A stretch of DNA of 64,000 bases from Beverwykella pulmonaria (lineage: Eukaryota > Ascomycota > Dothideomycetes > Pleosporales > Melanommataceae): NCBI GenBank assembly GCA_001599595.1, contig BCHH01000008.1, positions 1,826,046-1,890,045 of the forward strand, read 5' to 3'. The notes under the pieces are model-generated. The model did not search any database. It saw only the letters and a program-made list of their open reading frames with translations, and had not been told where the DNA came from. A program made the translations under genes and the position numbers. Within the stretch, counting starts at the first letter, position 1; each line of letters starts with the position of its first letter. Below, piece by piece: positions 24,293 through 35,558 of this stretch.

Positions 24293-27200
24293 ATGACCAA
24301 GGCTCCGCTGCCGTCCCCGAAGTCGACACCACCAATCGCAGCCACTGCTCCCTCTCCCTCGTCGTCCGTGGCCCCTTCTCGCACATCACCCACGGCCCGG
24401 CCCCCACTGCAGCGTGCTTCTGAAGGCACTCACCCGCATCACTCCCAACCACCGGACACCTCGAGCGAGCTGGCGGTACCTGTCCACCGGGATGAAGACA
24501 CCACGGAAAGCGAGTTGAGTGACAGCGCGCAGGAAGAGAGCCAGGAAGAAGGAGGGAGCGAGAGCGAGGCACTGGATAGTTCGCTGCAAGAGAAGGCATC
24601 ACCAGACGAAATGGAGATTGAGCGGCTACGCAATTTGCAGTTGCAGGTGCTGCAGAAACAGCAGCACGCACGTATGAAGGGCTCACCGGGTGCTCGTGGT
24701 ATGGGGAACACTCTAGGCCCACGTCGAGTCTCGCCCATCAAAGAAGAACCCATACCCAAGATGTCGCCTACGTTGGAGGGAGCTTTCAACAGCCCGTTGC
24801 CCTCGACACAGACAGCGTCGAGTGAGTCAACAGAATCAGCAAGGACGATCCGAGGAAGCGTGCCGCCTACGCCTGCAGGACACCCTCTTCGTACACCGTC
24901 GTACCCCTTTCCTACTGTGCCCAACACGCCTCGAGCTTGGTTGTCAACCATGCACCAGCCGTTTACAAATTTGTCGCCAACCGTCTCGGCCTTGTATTCA
25001 AGAGACTATGGGACGCCCAGGGAACGCATAACCTCCGAGGCCAGCACTCCCACTGCATCAGCACACCATTTCGCTCCCAGTGGAGGGCTGCACCGGACAT
25101 CGGATATCGAAGACCCACGATTCCCAACCCCGAACCTCTATGACCTTGTGCTACTTCTTGGCGCCGAGCCAGGCCTTACATCCTGGTGGAATTGTGTGAC
25201 GGCTATCATGCGAGACTGGTATGGAGCGAAGCGAGCGACTCTGGCCGTACCCGCTGATGCGTCTGATATTGAAAACGTGCCTTGGGGCCAAAAGACTACC
25301 TTCAACATGTCAACTGGATACCGAGAAGCGGAGAGGATGTCGGACCAGAGAGAATCCGCCGAGAAAGAACCCAGTCCGAAAGAATCAGAGTACCACGATA
25401 TTCCTCCAACAACATTTATACCCGAGAAGAGACCGAAGCTTCCATTACGACATTCCTTCTCTGGCCATGAACGCCAGAAAAGGGACACTTGGTCTGATAA
25501 CCCAGCATCCGGAGCATCTACACGACCGCGTGGACCATTAAGAACTACTAGTCATGCGCCTCAATCCATACGACCGGATCATCCATTGAGGCAAGTTTCG
25601 CCAGCGTCCTTCGAAGGGTCGGCATATCTACAAAACTTTGCTACCCCACCAAAAGAGGCGACATTCAGTGACCCAGAATTCTCGAGTTTTGGAGACGACG
25701 CCCCGCCGCCGACTGCAGTATTCCCTGTGCTGAGGGCACTGGATCATGAGCCTGATGCCCTCATCGACAATACGGGGATCAACCGGGTATTAGAACGTGG
25801 GCGATTAGTGACATTGACAAGAGACTACTCGACGTCACTGGGGTCATCAAGAAAGGGGTCAACGGCAGAGACGGAGAAAGAGGAGCCGCTTCCGCCAGCT
25901 GCCCACAAACATAGCGGTATGGCTGGACAGGAACCACTTAAGTCGGGGACGATCCGAGCACGCACCAACCTAACCCCTAGATCCGTGAACATGGATCAAA
26001 GTGATTTAAGACTTGAACCGTGCTACGAAGAGTATGAACAGTTCCCCAGCTCACCATGGGCGCAGTCGCCTGCCCCATCGCCGGCGATACAGAACGATGC
26101 TGATGAAAATCCCTTTTTTTCAGTGGGCAATGTCGACTTGGAGACCTTCAACCCCTCCAACTCCGCACATGACTACACACAGTTCAGTCAAGTAGAAGCC
26201 ATTGGTGTTGACAGGGCAAGCACAATCACACACATTCCGCTTATGCATCCAATACTGTCTCAAACAATGAACCCCCAAGAATCTCCGACTCCTTCTCAAA
26301 CGCCACCCATATCACGGAGATCTTCTGATCAGTCGGATCGAACTGATTCGCCAAGAGAAGAGAGCCTACGAAAGGCTCCCATCGCGATTCTCTCCATATT
26401 GTCTCCCACCGTTCCGTACCCTCGGAATCTTACCAATTCTCTCAAACAACTCGGGCCACACTTGGCTACAACATTCTCAAACGCGTGGCAGTTTACCAAT
26501 GCGCAAACACAAGTCAATGGCATTCGCAACCGTCGGTTCACGGCAGGCCATCAAGTCGGATATCCGCCCATGTCCGATCAAGAAAGTCTTGACGGTCTGC
26601 TACATCTTGATCTCGAGAATATTGGCGGGTCCACTGGTGGAAGTATGACCAGTCCATCTGACTACTCCGGTCGATCAAAATACAGTCCTGGTGGATCCCT
26701 TGGGGGCACTCCTGGGTGGGACCCATCTAACTTGGGTTTCTCAAGTAAACACTCCGTGACTAGCACTCCAGGACATCTCGCCGGCAGCGAAGCTATTGAG
26801 AGCTATTTCGATTCCAAGAAACGAACAACACGGGCATCAAGTCAGTCGTCAACTGCCCCCCCAGAACCATTGACACGCAAACCCGATAAACGAAGCTCGA
26901 AGCGAGCCAGCGTCAATCTAGTTCCGGAAAATGTTGAGGAGGATCATTCAACCTCGCGCAATATCAAGGCGGCGAACGAAGACGCTCCGGGCCCAACGAA
27001 TAGTTCTCGGCGTCCGCGAATGGCAGCACCGCAAGGAAGCCACATTCGATCTCATTCGTTTCTGCACTCTTATGGTGCAGACTTTAGTTCATCGTTTCAA
27101 TCACTTCCAGCCACCACCACCACTAACAATGGACCGCAACCAGGTACTCCAGGCCATATACGACGAGATTCCATTCCCGAAAATACCGATATGCCACCTC

Positions 27201-30200
27201 CATCAGAGAGCCTGCTTCGTACGATAATTGACTCTCTTCCGGTTCAAATTTTTACTGCCCTTCCTACCACGGGTGCGCTCACCTGGGTCAACACCAAATT
27301 CCTTGTGTACCGAGGGCAAGACTGTACGCAGGTCTTACAAGAGCCGTGGGATGCTATACACCCAGAAGACAAAGAAACGTATTTGGAGCAGTGGAACAAA
27401 TCTCTGCGGACGGGGCAACAGCTCCAGCAAAAGGTCCGGTTACAGCGATTTGATGGCAACTATCGATGGTTTTATGTTCGCGTGGCACCGCTGAAAAACA
27501 AACGCCAGCAAATTGTGCACTGGATTGGAACTAACATGGATGTTCACGAGCAGCACCTCGCCGAGCTTAATTCTGCCCGCCAACAGGAGACTGCTGCTTC
27601 AGAAGCGAAGTATCGGGCACTTGCGAATTCGAGTCCGCAGGTTGTCTTTGTAGTGTCGAATCGCCGTGGACTCACGTTTTGCAACTCGCAATGGATCACC
27701 TACTCTGGTCAGATGGAAGCGCAAGCACATGGTAATGGATTTCTGGAACATGTTCATCCAGATGATGTCATCAAATGCAAGCTGCCGGAGATGGGTGAGG
27801 ATGGTTCCATGCCTACCAACGTGCCAACCTCCATGCCCCCCGATCACGTACGCAAAGACTCCACATCCTCATCGGGAGATTCTTCGGAAACAGAAAGAGC
27901 GGTAACTAGCCCAGAAACTTCGTCACCAGATAGAATGGAGATGCCCCAGGCGAAGTTGTCGAAGCTAGCCAGCACGGGTATACTCAAAGTTACCAAGGAC
28001 GCTCACGGTCGGCCCTCGTACTCTACAGAAGTCAGGCTACGTAGTAAAGAGGGGGAGTATCGATGGTATCTTGTCAGAGTATTGCTGGAGAAATCACTTG
28101 CCGATGATAGCGAAGAAGAAACCTGGTACGGAACGGCAACCGACATCAACGATCACAAACTTCTTGAGCAAACCTTGAAGGAGACGATGGATGCGAAGAC
28201 TAGGTTCTTGAGCAACATGTCTCACGAAATCAGAACTCCACTGAACGGCATTTCCGGGATGGTAAATTTTCTCCTAGACAGTCCTCTCATTCCGGAACAA
28301 TTGGAACACGTCAATATCATCAAGGCGAGCACTGACAGCCTGCTGAACCTCATCAATGACATTCTCGATCTATCCAAGGTTGAAGCAGGCATGATCAAGC
28401 TGACTATGGAATGGCTTCATATTCCATCGCTTCTCGAAGAAGTCAATGACCTCAACATGGGTTTGGCCATTCAGAAGGGCCTGGAACTCAATTATCTCAT
28501 GGAAGAAGATGTACCCCAGATGGTCAAAGGCGACAAGTTCCGCATACGGCAGGTTCTCTTGAATATCGTGGGCAACGCTATCAAATTTACTGAGAAGGGT
28601 GAGGTTTTTGTGCGGTGCCGTCTCCGTAGCCCAGAACGTACAGGCACCTTGAAGGAGAATGAGACCATGATTCAGTTCGAGGTGATTGATTCAGGGAGAG
28701 GCTTCACTGAGAAGGAAGCTAAGTACTTGTTCAAACGCTTCAGTCAGATCGACGCCAGCAGCACCAGACAGCATGGTGGAACTGGTCTTGGTCTTGCAAT
28801 CTCAATGCAGTTTGTTGAACTACATGGTGGTAAGATGGATGCCCGAAGTGTACCTAACAGGGGCTCCACGTTCTTCTTCACCATCAAGTTTGGTCTTCCT
28901 ACGGAGGACGATCACCCCACACTACCAGCTCCCACGCCAGGAACACCCGCAATGGAACCACTGACTCCAGGTCCGCCAGTGTTTGCACAACCTTCACCAT
29001 TGCAGCACTCTATTTCGACCAGTGCCGCCGGAACCGCCGAACCAGAGTCGATTTCGAGCATTTCGTCGGAACAGAACGATTCGGTCAAATCGCCAGTTCC
29101 TAGCTTAACGATGTCGGACCGTTCGCGCGAATCGCCATGTCTATCTTCTGGTAGCTCCGATCCTTCTTTGACAGGAAGGTCGAGTTTACGTTCAGAACGA
29201 TCTTCGGTCTCATCATTCTTGCAAGAAAGCACCCTGATCAAGGATTCCCACCAGATGAGACTTGCGCTACCGCTGAAACGGCCTGGAAGTGAACGTGGTG
29301 GCAGTTCTGACGATTCTTCTGTCTCGCTTGGCTCAGACAAAACCCTGCGTCCGTCCGAGCCATTGCGCAGTTTATCGCCGCTTGGAAGCGCTCTTCAACC
29401 GCCCATGTACTCTATTCTTGTTGTATGTCCTCTGATTCATAGCAGGGAGGCGACCATTCTACACATCAAGAAAACGCTCCCAGAGGGGATTCCTCACCAG
29501 ATTACTGGGCAATCGAGTCTAGTAGAAGCCCAAAGAATGATCGGCGGCGACGACCCTGTCCTATTCACTCATATAGTTCTTGTACTGCACGAAACAGACG
29601 AGGTCATTGCGATCATGGATCAGATTCTCACTTCGACTGTCTATTCTACTGCCTCAATTGTGGTGGTATCCGACCCAGCCCAGAAGAAGGAGCTGATCAA
29701 AGAAGCGCCGGCGTACGATTATGAGCAACTCTTTATTGATCGCCGCCTACAATTTATCTATCGGCCTCTGAAACCATCCAAGTTTGGTATCATCTTCGAT
29801 CCACGGAAAGAACGAGATTCAAGTACGGACCGAAACCAAGACTCCGCCCAGGCAGTTGTAGTTAGTCAGAAGCTAGTTTTCGAAGAACTCAGAAGACGTG
29901 TGGGCGATAAAGGTCACAAGGTTTTATTGGTTGAAGACAACAAAATTAACCAAACGGTAAGTCATTGTCTGCTTAAGCCATGTGTATTACTAATGCGTGT
30001 CCCTAGGTCGTCCTGAAGTTTTTAGCCAAGATATCCATCGAAACTGAAACAGTTCTAGACGGTGTGCAGTGTACCGATGCAGTATTTTCAAAACCGGCTG
30101 GCTACTACTCGATCATTCTGGTACGTTAGATCAACTTTACATATGGTTGCCAAGTTAACAACGCCATGTAGTGTGATCTCCACATGCCAAACAAGGACGG

Positions 30201-30435
30201 TTATCAGGCCTGCAAAGAGATACGACAGTGGGAAAAGAAGCACGGCTACCGGCGTCACCCAATTGTTGCACTTTCAGCAAACGTCCTGGGTGACGTGTAC
30301 GCCAAGTGTGTAGAAGCCGGCTTCAACTCGTATGTCACCAAGCCGGTCGAATTCAAGGAACTTTCTTTTGTCATGGCCAAATTCCTGGATCCCCCGGATA
30401 AAACCAAGGGGCCTGAGCTCATGAAGCTCAAATGA
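24293..30435 (+). CDS. Hybrid histidine kinase with two PAS domains and two receiver-like domains
   Basis: This is a cytosolic two-component sensor expected to pass phosphate through an HPt protein to response regulators. Exons 24293-29956, 30007-30120 and 30172-30435 give 2,013 residues. The first ~970 residues are mostly low-complexity Ser/Pro, with one conserved-looking island near 280-330 (PNLYDLVLLLGAEPGLTSWW). PAS1 spans about 972-1090 (WVNTKFLVYRGQD, RWFYVRVAPLKN) and PAS2 about 1102-1290, with a Ser/Glu-rich insert. HisKA has FLSNMSHEIRTPLNG, with His about 1311. The ATPase domain has NIVGNAIKFTEKGE, DSGRGF and GGTGLGLAIS. After a Ser-rich linker a degenerate receiver lies at about 1704-1840. 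The final receiver starts KVLLVEDNKINQ, with phospho-accepting Asp 1928 in CDLHMPNKDGY, placed just after intron 2. No transmembrane segment is evident. I cannot assign the fungal kinase group with confidence. Confidence 0.93.
29403..29815 (+). other. Degenerate (pseudo-) receiver domain inside the hybrid kinase
   Basis: Residues about 1704-1840 of the kinase have the order of a receiver fold: a first strand (YSILVVCPL), a helix, a third strand (HIVLVLHET), a fourth (SIVVVSDPA) and a fifth with a Lys-Pro step (YRPLKPSKF). The acidic pair after strand 1 and the phospho-accepting Asp after strand 3 are missing (Pro-Leu and His instead). This suggests a structural or regulatory copy that is not phosphorylated. 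Confidence 0.6.
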
Positions 30436-31431
30436 TAAAGCGGTCGCTTAATCATCACATCTGGATTCTTGTTGGAATCCCACGCAACCTTTGCATCAGC
30501 GACTCGGCGCACATTATCCTTTCGATCCGCTCTCAGCATGGCGTATTGTTATTTTATGGGCAGTTATGTATGGAATATTGAATTGCATGGGGTGGTGATT
30601 GTTTCTTCTTCTCTTCTTCTCGTTTGTCGCTCGACGCCTTTCTTCGTACGCATTATACATTTTGGACTGGCTAACGGAAATGGATGGATTTTAATGTCTG
30701 GGACGTATCAGCATTTGAGACACAGGCGCAGGCTGGCAGGTCTGGTGCCGTGCTCCACGGTATTTGGAACTAGGCGTTGTTGTATTTATTTATGTTCTTC
30801 TTCGTACCTGTTGTTGTGAATGTGAAAAGGGGGGGGGCCCCTTTTTTTGGGCGGCCTGAGGGTGGATAGGCCGCAAAGCGCTGGATACCAGTCGGATGGC
30901 GGGTGATGATGAATGTATGTGGGGTAATGGCTGGATTGAAGGGTATGGTATGGGCTACATATGTGCAGCAGAAACGGCATGCTGTGGAATAATGAATGGC
31001 CAAACACAACGCGGATTCAGCTATTAGCGTCTTGGAACATGGTTGTGATATATGTGTGAAGTTTGAAGCACTTAATAATGCGTATGTGATTGGTTGCGCA
31101 AATGGCTTGGCATCTTCTTGCGGTCATCCATCATTACTTGCTTGGCATGGCGCCTCGCCATGCTCAACGTCGACACTTCGAGACGCATTCATACGCACGC
31201 CCACCACCTTCATCGTCTCCTTTGTTTCTGTAAACTAGAATCTTTACTCCTTCGCTGCGCGACGTAGGCCTTATCGGGCGACAAGCTCCTGTCAACCCTC
31301 AGGATTGTCTCACCACCGTCGAACGCCTGTAACTTTCGCGACCGACGGCGACTTTATTTCTTCCCGTGTACAACACCGACCAACCCCAACTCCAACTCCA
31401 ACTGAGACTACAGATCTCTCTCTAGCTGCCA
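30436..31431. other. Intergenic region between the histidine kinase and the FKBP fusion gene
   Basis: About 1 kb, carrying the kinase 3' UTR and the promoter and leader of the next gene. It contains an A4-G9-C4-T7 tract at 30825-30848, able to fold on itself. The leader holds a CCAACT-type repeat at about 31380-31402. Small open frames lack support. Confidence 0.6.
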
Positions 31432-33124
31432 ATGCGGCCTTTCATCAGCCTTCGCGCTCTGCCGTTGTCCCTTCTCTTATCATCCTTCGTCGCTGCACAG
31501 AGCCTGGGCATCGAAGTCACGAAATCCGTCGAATGCGATCGCAAAACCGAGAACGGCGACAAAATCTTAGTACACTATCGAGGCACTCTTCAGAGCGATG
31601 GCTCCGAGTTCGACGCAAGCTACAACCGGGGAACGCCCTTCCAGTTCAAGCTGGGGGCGGGCCAGGTCATTCAAGGTTGGGATCAAGGACTGCTGGGGAT
31701 GTGTATAGGGGAGGGGAGGAAGCTGACTATCCCGCCGGCGCTGGGTTATGGATATGAGGCGAATGGAGCGATACCTGCGGGCTCTACGTTGAGTGCGTAT
31801 TGTTCAAAACTACGGTTGCCTGGAGAAGTGCTTGGCTAACACGGTGTACAGTTTTTGAGACAGAACTCATGGGCATCGACGGCGTAGAAGCGCCACCGCC
31901 AGCACCACCGCGGCCGACAATCGCCCGTCCAGCAGAGGAGGCTGCAAGCTCTAGCGCTATACCATCAGTCACACCAGAAGCCACCCCAAGTCTCGCTCCA
32001 ACTCCCACACCTGCGAAATCCACCATCATTACGGCGCCCTCCGTAATCGTTATTCCAGACCCCGCTAAGCCAACATCAGAAGCCAGTCCCATGAACGCTG
32101 AAGACAACGGGGAATGCCACTTGCTAGGGCCCTACGCGCTGATTGTCCAAGGCGCCCTGGGGCTATTGGCTGTTTCATCTCTCATCTTCAAGAGGTGGCG
32201 CGAAACACCGCGGCGACCAGTCAAGATCTGGTTCTTCGACGCGTCTAAACAAGTCTTCGGCTCTGTGCTACTGCACTTGGCCAACATCTTGATGTCCATG
32301 CTCTCGTCTGGCAGCTTTGATGTAGCAGCGAAGATGAAAGCCACGCCGCAATATGCGGGTCAGGATGGCGAAGGGAAGCAGCCGAATCCGTGCTCCTTCT
32401 ACTTGCTCAATCTCGCCATTGATGTGAGTCTCCGTTTTCCTTGTTAGGCACGGTACAAGCTGCTAACCGTCTTTAGACTACCATCGGTATTCCAATCCTC
32501 GTCATCCTCTTGAAACTTCTCCATCGAGGCTTTTCCCTCACTCCACTAGCTAATCCCCCGGAATCCATCCGCTCTGGAAACTACGGCCACCCCCCACGCG
32601 TGACATGGTGGCTAAAACAATCCATCATCTACTTCCTCGGCCTTTTTGGCATGAAATTCTGCGTATTTCTCATCTTCCAACTATTGCCATGGATCGCCTG
32701 GGTCGGCGACTGGGCGCTACGCTGGACCGAAGGCAACGAGGCGATACAAATCACATTCGTCATGTTCATCTTCCCGCTCATCATGAACGCGCTGCAATAC
32801 TGGATCATCGACGGGTTCATCAAGGACCCTACTGGCGGAGAAACGCACTATACGGTCGCTGCGGGCGACGAGAGTGATGAGGAAGATAGTGAAGACGAGG
32901 CGTGGCTGGATCGACATAGGAGGTCACGTGCTCGAGATGATGATACGGACAGCGATCTTGAGGCTGCGGAGGACGAGTCGCTCAAGGAGGCGAATCCGCT
33001 GCCGGTTCCAATGCGTAGGAATAGTGGAAAGGATAGGGATAGGGAGTATGATCCCGATGTGGATGGAGTGCAAGGGGTGCAAGGGGGTAGTAGTCGGACA
33101 TCAACAAAGGAAAGGCAGAGGTAG
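31432..33124 (+). CDS. Fusion of ER-type FKBP peptidyl-prolyl isomerase with a STIMATE-family membrane protein
   Basis: Exons 31432-31792, 31852-32423 and 32477-33124 give 526 residues. Residues 1-21 look like a signal peptide ([20 protein letters not shown]). Residues about 25-130 are a complete FKBP domain: [56 protein letters not shown] and [16 protein letters not shown] across intron 1. A Pro/Ala/Ser/Thr linker of about 70 residues follows. From about 209 the frame enters the STIMATE/YPL162C family: [68 protein letters not shown] and [20 protein letters not shown]. The tail is acidic and then basic. In species I recall these are two separate genes. Here no stop divides them, so a fusion is the simplest model. 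A second start at the ATG 32091 would instead make a free STIMATE protein. Confidence 0.8.
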
Positions 33125-33962
33125 TGTCGGTTGGTAGGAAAGGAAGAGGGAGGGATTGAATATACGGTGTTTGAACGTTTGGCGCGTAGGTTTTTGGGAT
33201 GCTATTTCTTGGGTATATATATATCGCTGTACTTTTTCACAATGGAAGCATCGTAGTAGCGGATCCTTTACTTTTCGAGCTTGCATTATCTGCCATTCGT
33301 GAGGTGGAATTGTGGACTTGACTTTGCCGTACTGGCTATGTCCATGACTTTGTGTGAATCCCCTTGTCAGGGCAGACTTGAGAAATCTGCTAGGCTTAGA
33401 TTCGGAGTCGTTGCGTTGCATTGTACGCGCCTCGTGCTTGCCGGTCGCCCATGTCTTGGTGTTGAAGTTGAAGAAATACAGGGCTTGTATGTACTTGCGA
33501 GGGATTGGGCTAGATTTACCCGCGTTATACTGTTCAGTGTGAAAGAAAATGTGTAAAACAGGCTTACGATCTATGGTATAATAATCGTCTTGCACAAGGT
33601 GAAGGGTTCAAGGGGTAAAGAACCGCGAGGGGACTAAAGATATATGACCTGTAGACAATATTGGGAAGGTCGAGAGGTAGATGTCTGCTGCGCACGTATG
33701 AATATATTGCTTTTCGAGGTAGGCGATGGTTCATGCAGAGCCTTGGATGCTACGCGAATAGGTAATGCCCAATTCCAATATCTAATGCAACTCTCCAAAA
33801 TCAACGAAATAGGGAAAGAAATTTGGTATATTTACCTGCCATATATACGAACCGACATGTCGACCTTAATTACTACTAAATTATTGCACCACAGATTTCT
33901 CATTTCGATACTGAGGCTTCCTTCCTCCCAGTGCACTCCTCCCTCAACCCTCTCTTTTCCAC
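33125..33962. other. Convergent intergenic region
   Basis: About 840 bases between two converging genes, richer in A and T than its surroundings (for example TATATATATA near 33215-33225). It holds two 3' UTRs. No supported gene is present. Confidence 0.6.
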
Positions 33963-34971
33963 CTACGAGTCCGACCTCTCCTGGCCGTGCCACTCTTTCT
34001 TCAATCCCAGTTTCTGCAACTTGATCCTCGGAAACAATCCCACTGGTACGAGCGCACTTGCGAGAATAATCGCCCAATGCGAAATATGCGCCACGTATAA
34101 ACTATACGTCGTCCAGCTTGCCGCACATACAGTCGCAAGCCCCAACGTTGCAATCACATATCCGCTAACCCTATGATATTTATACACAGCCTTCGCATTG
34201 TCCACGCCTCCGTAGAGGGAGGGTGTGTAGTACTGCGTAAAGCCGACAACAGCTTGAAGAAAGATGGCGATGTAGAACGTGAGGCCGAGAATGGAGTGGG
34301 GAGACTCAAAGTGCTCGTGTCCGGGACCGGCTTTGTTGATCTCGATTATTATGAGGCCTGTGAGCAGGGCGGTGATGCCGACGAGGTTGAAAAGGAAGTG
34401 GGTGACGGTGCCGGCGCGTTTTTGGGAGGCGGTGTTGGTTGGTTGGAGAATGAGGGCGGATTGAGTTATGAGGAGGAGGCCGGCCTGGGGAGGGTTAGTT
34501 TGCGGCGCAGAGAGGTGTGTGGGGACCCGGGTGGAGGGTGTCGCGCTTACGGAGTTGAGGAGCTGGGAGAGCTGTTAGCTGGGGTGCTAGATGAAAGAGG
34601 TAAGACATGGGCACTTACGGGATGTGATGAGAAGAATATGAGCTCGTTGGAGAAGATGGTACCCCAGATTATAGCCGCAACCTGTTCTCGTCAATTGCTG
34701 TACTGCTGAAGCCGGCGTTTGCAACGTACTACCCATATTCCGACCTGGGCGATGGGAGCCGTTCCTGTACATGAGACCTGTCAGCAACTCTTTCTTCAAG
34801 CTCCCTCCCAGTTTCCACGCCCTAAGACGTGCACTCACCCAGCCAAAGGTTCCAATAAAGTGCCTGTCCCTCCGCTTGACTAGCATCACCTCGTCGTCCA
34901 AGCAAAGGTTCGTCTTCTCCCGTTTCTCGCACTGCGTTTATGTCCTCTGGGATTCCAGTTGCAGATGCCAT
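33963..34971 (-). CDS. Cytochrome b561 domain membrane protein
   Basis: This is a small haem-binding transmembrane protein of the b561/ferric reductase-like fold, probably moving electrons across an internal or plasma membrane. Five exons fit: 34971-34839, 34764-34733, 34681-34619, 34562-34551 and 34484-33963, giving 253 residues. The fourth exon is only 12 nt and encodes LLNS, joining to FFSSHPLLNSAGLLLITQSA, the expected second helix. Histidines suited to two haems appear in HPLLNS, THFLFNL, SPHSILGL and YKYHRVSGY, followed by one further hydrophobic segment and a short basic tail. The N-terminal ~45 residues are polar and cytosolic. Several hydrophobic segments (NELIFFSSH region, ITALLTGLIII, LGLTFYIAIFLQAVVGF, IATLGLATVCAAS, AIILASALVPVGLF) support the fold. 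No DOMON domain is attached. The exact partner and cell membrane are unknown. Confidence 0.85.
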
Positions 34972-35558
34972 CTTCGCGGTTTGCTGATATCACGAAGCCG
35001 TTGTTTGGAGGGTTTCGGGGTGGATTGCGGGGTAGGTGAGCTTATGAGGTTGGGTGGGTTTGTCAGAAAGCTGAGGGAAGCAGGGACGTGGATGACGACA
35101 TGGGCCGGAGGTTGGATGTGATTGGACAGGGGTCGCGAGCCAAACAGGGGTGCGGATGCTAGCTCAACCTCAATGTACCACGCAACAAGGAAATGGTTCT
35201 TGTACAGCTATATATTGGCTAAAACATAGAGGTTTGCACCCGTGCAGCTGCCGCTGTTAAGTCGGCAGAAGGTACGAAGCTGGATTTGCGAAAGAGGATG
35301 AAGGTTGTAGGGTGAGAGGAAGACTGGTCGTGAAGAAGTGGGACGATGTATATGGTAATGTACAACGCAAGACACGAGCTCTCTCCGTTAACATAGCTTG
35401 TACAAAGGTAAAAACACCGTCTCAGCTCGTGAAGGGAGTCTCACCTCTTATAAACTACATACCACTCCCGTACTCCAATCCATGAATAGGTCCCAAAGTT
35501 CCCCCAACCCATATATGCACCTAAAAGGAAAGGAAACTCGTCCCATCGTCGCTATAAC
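34972..35558. other. Intergenic region between the b561 gene and IST1
   Basis: About 590 bases between two minus-strand genes, carrying the b561 promoter and the IST1 3' UTR. I see no gene or repeat in it. Confidence 0.6.

Noticed and set aside
31800..32447. A separate gene starting inside the FKBP region
   Set aside because: Its first 17 codons are intron 1 of the fusion gene read through; the rest continues the FKBP frame, so the fused model explains more.
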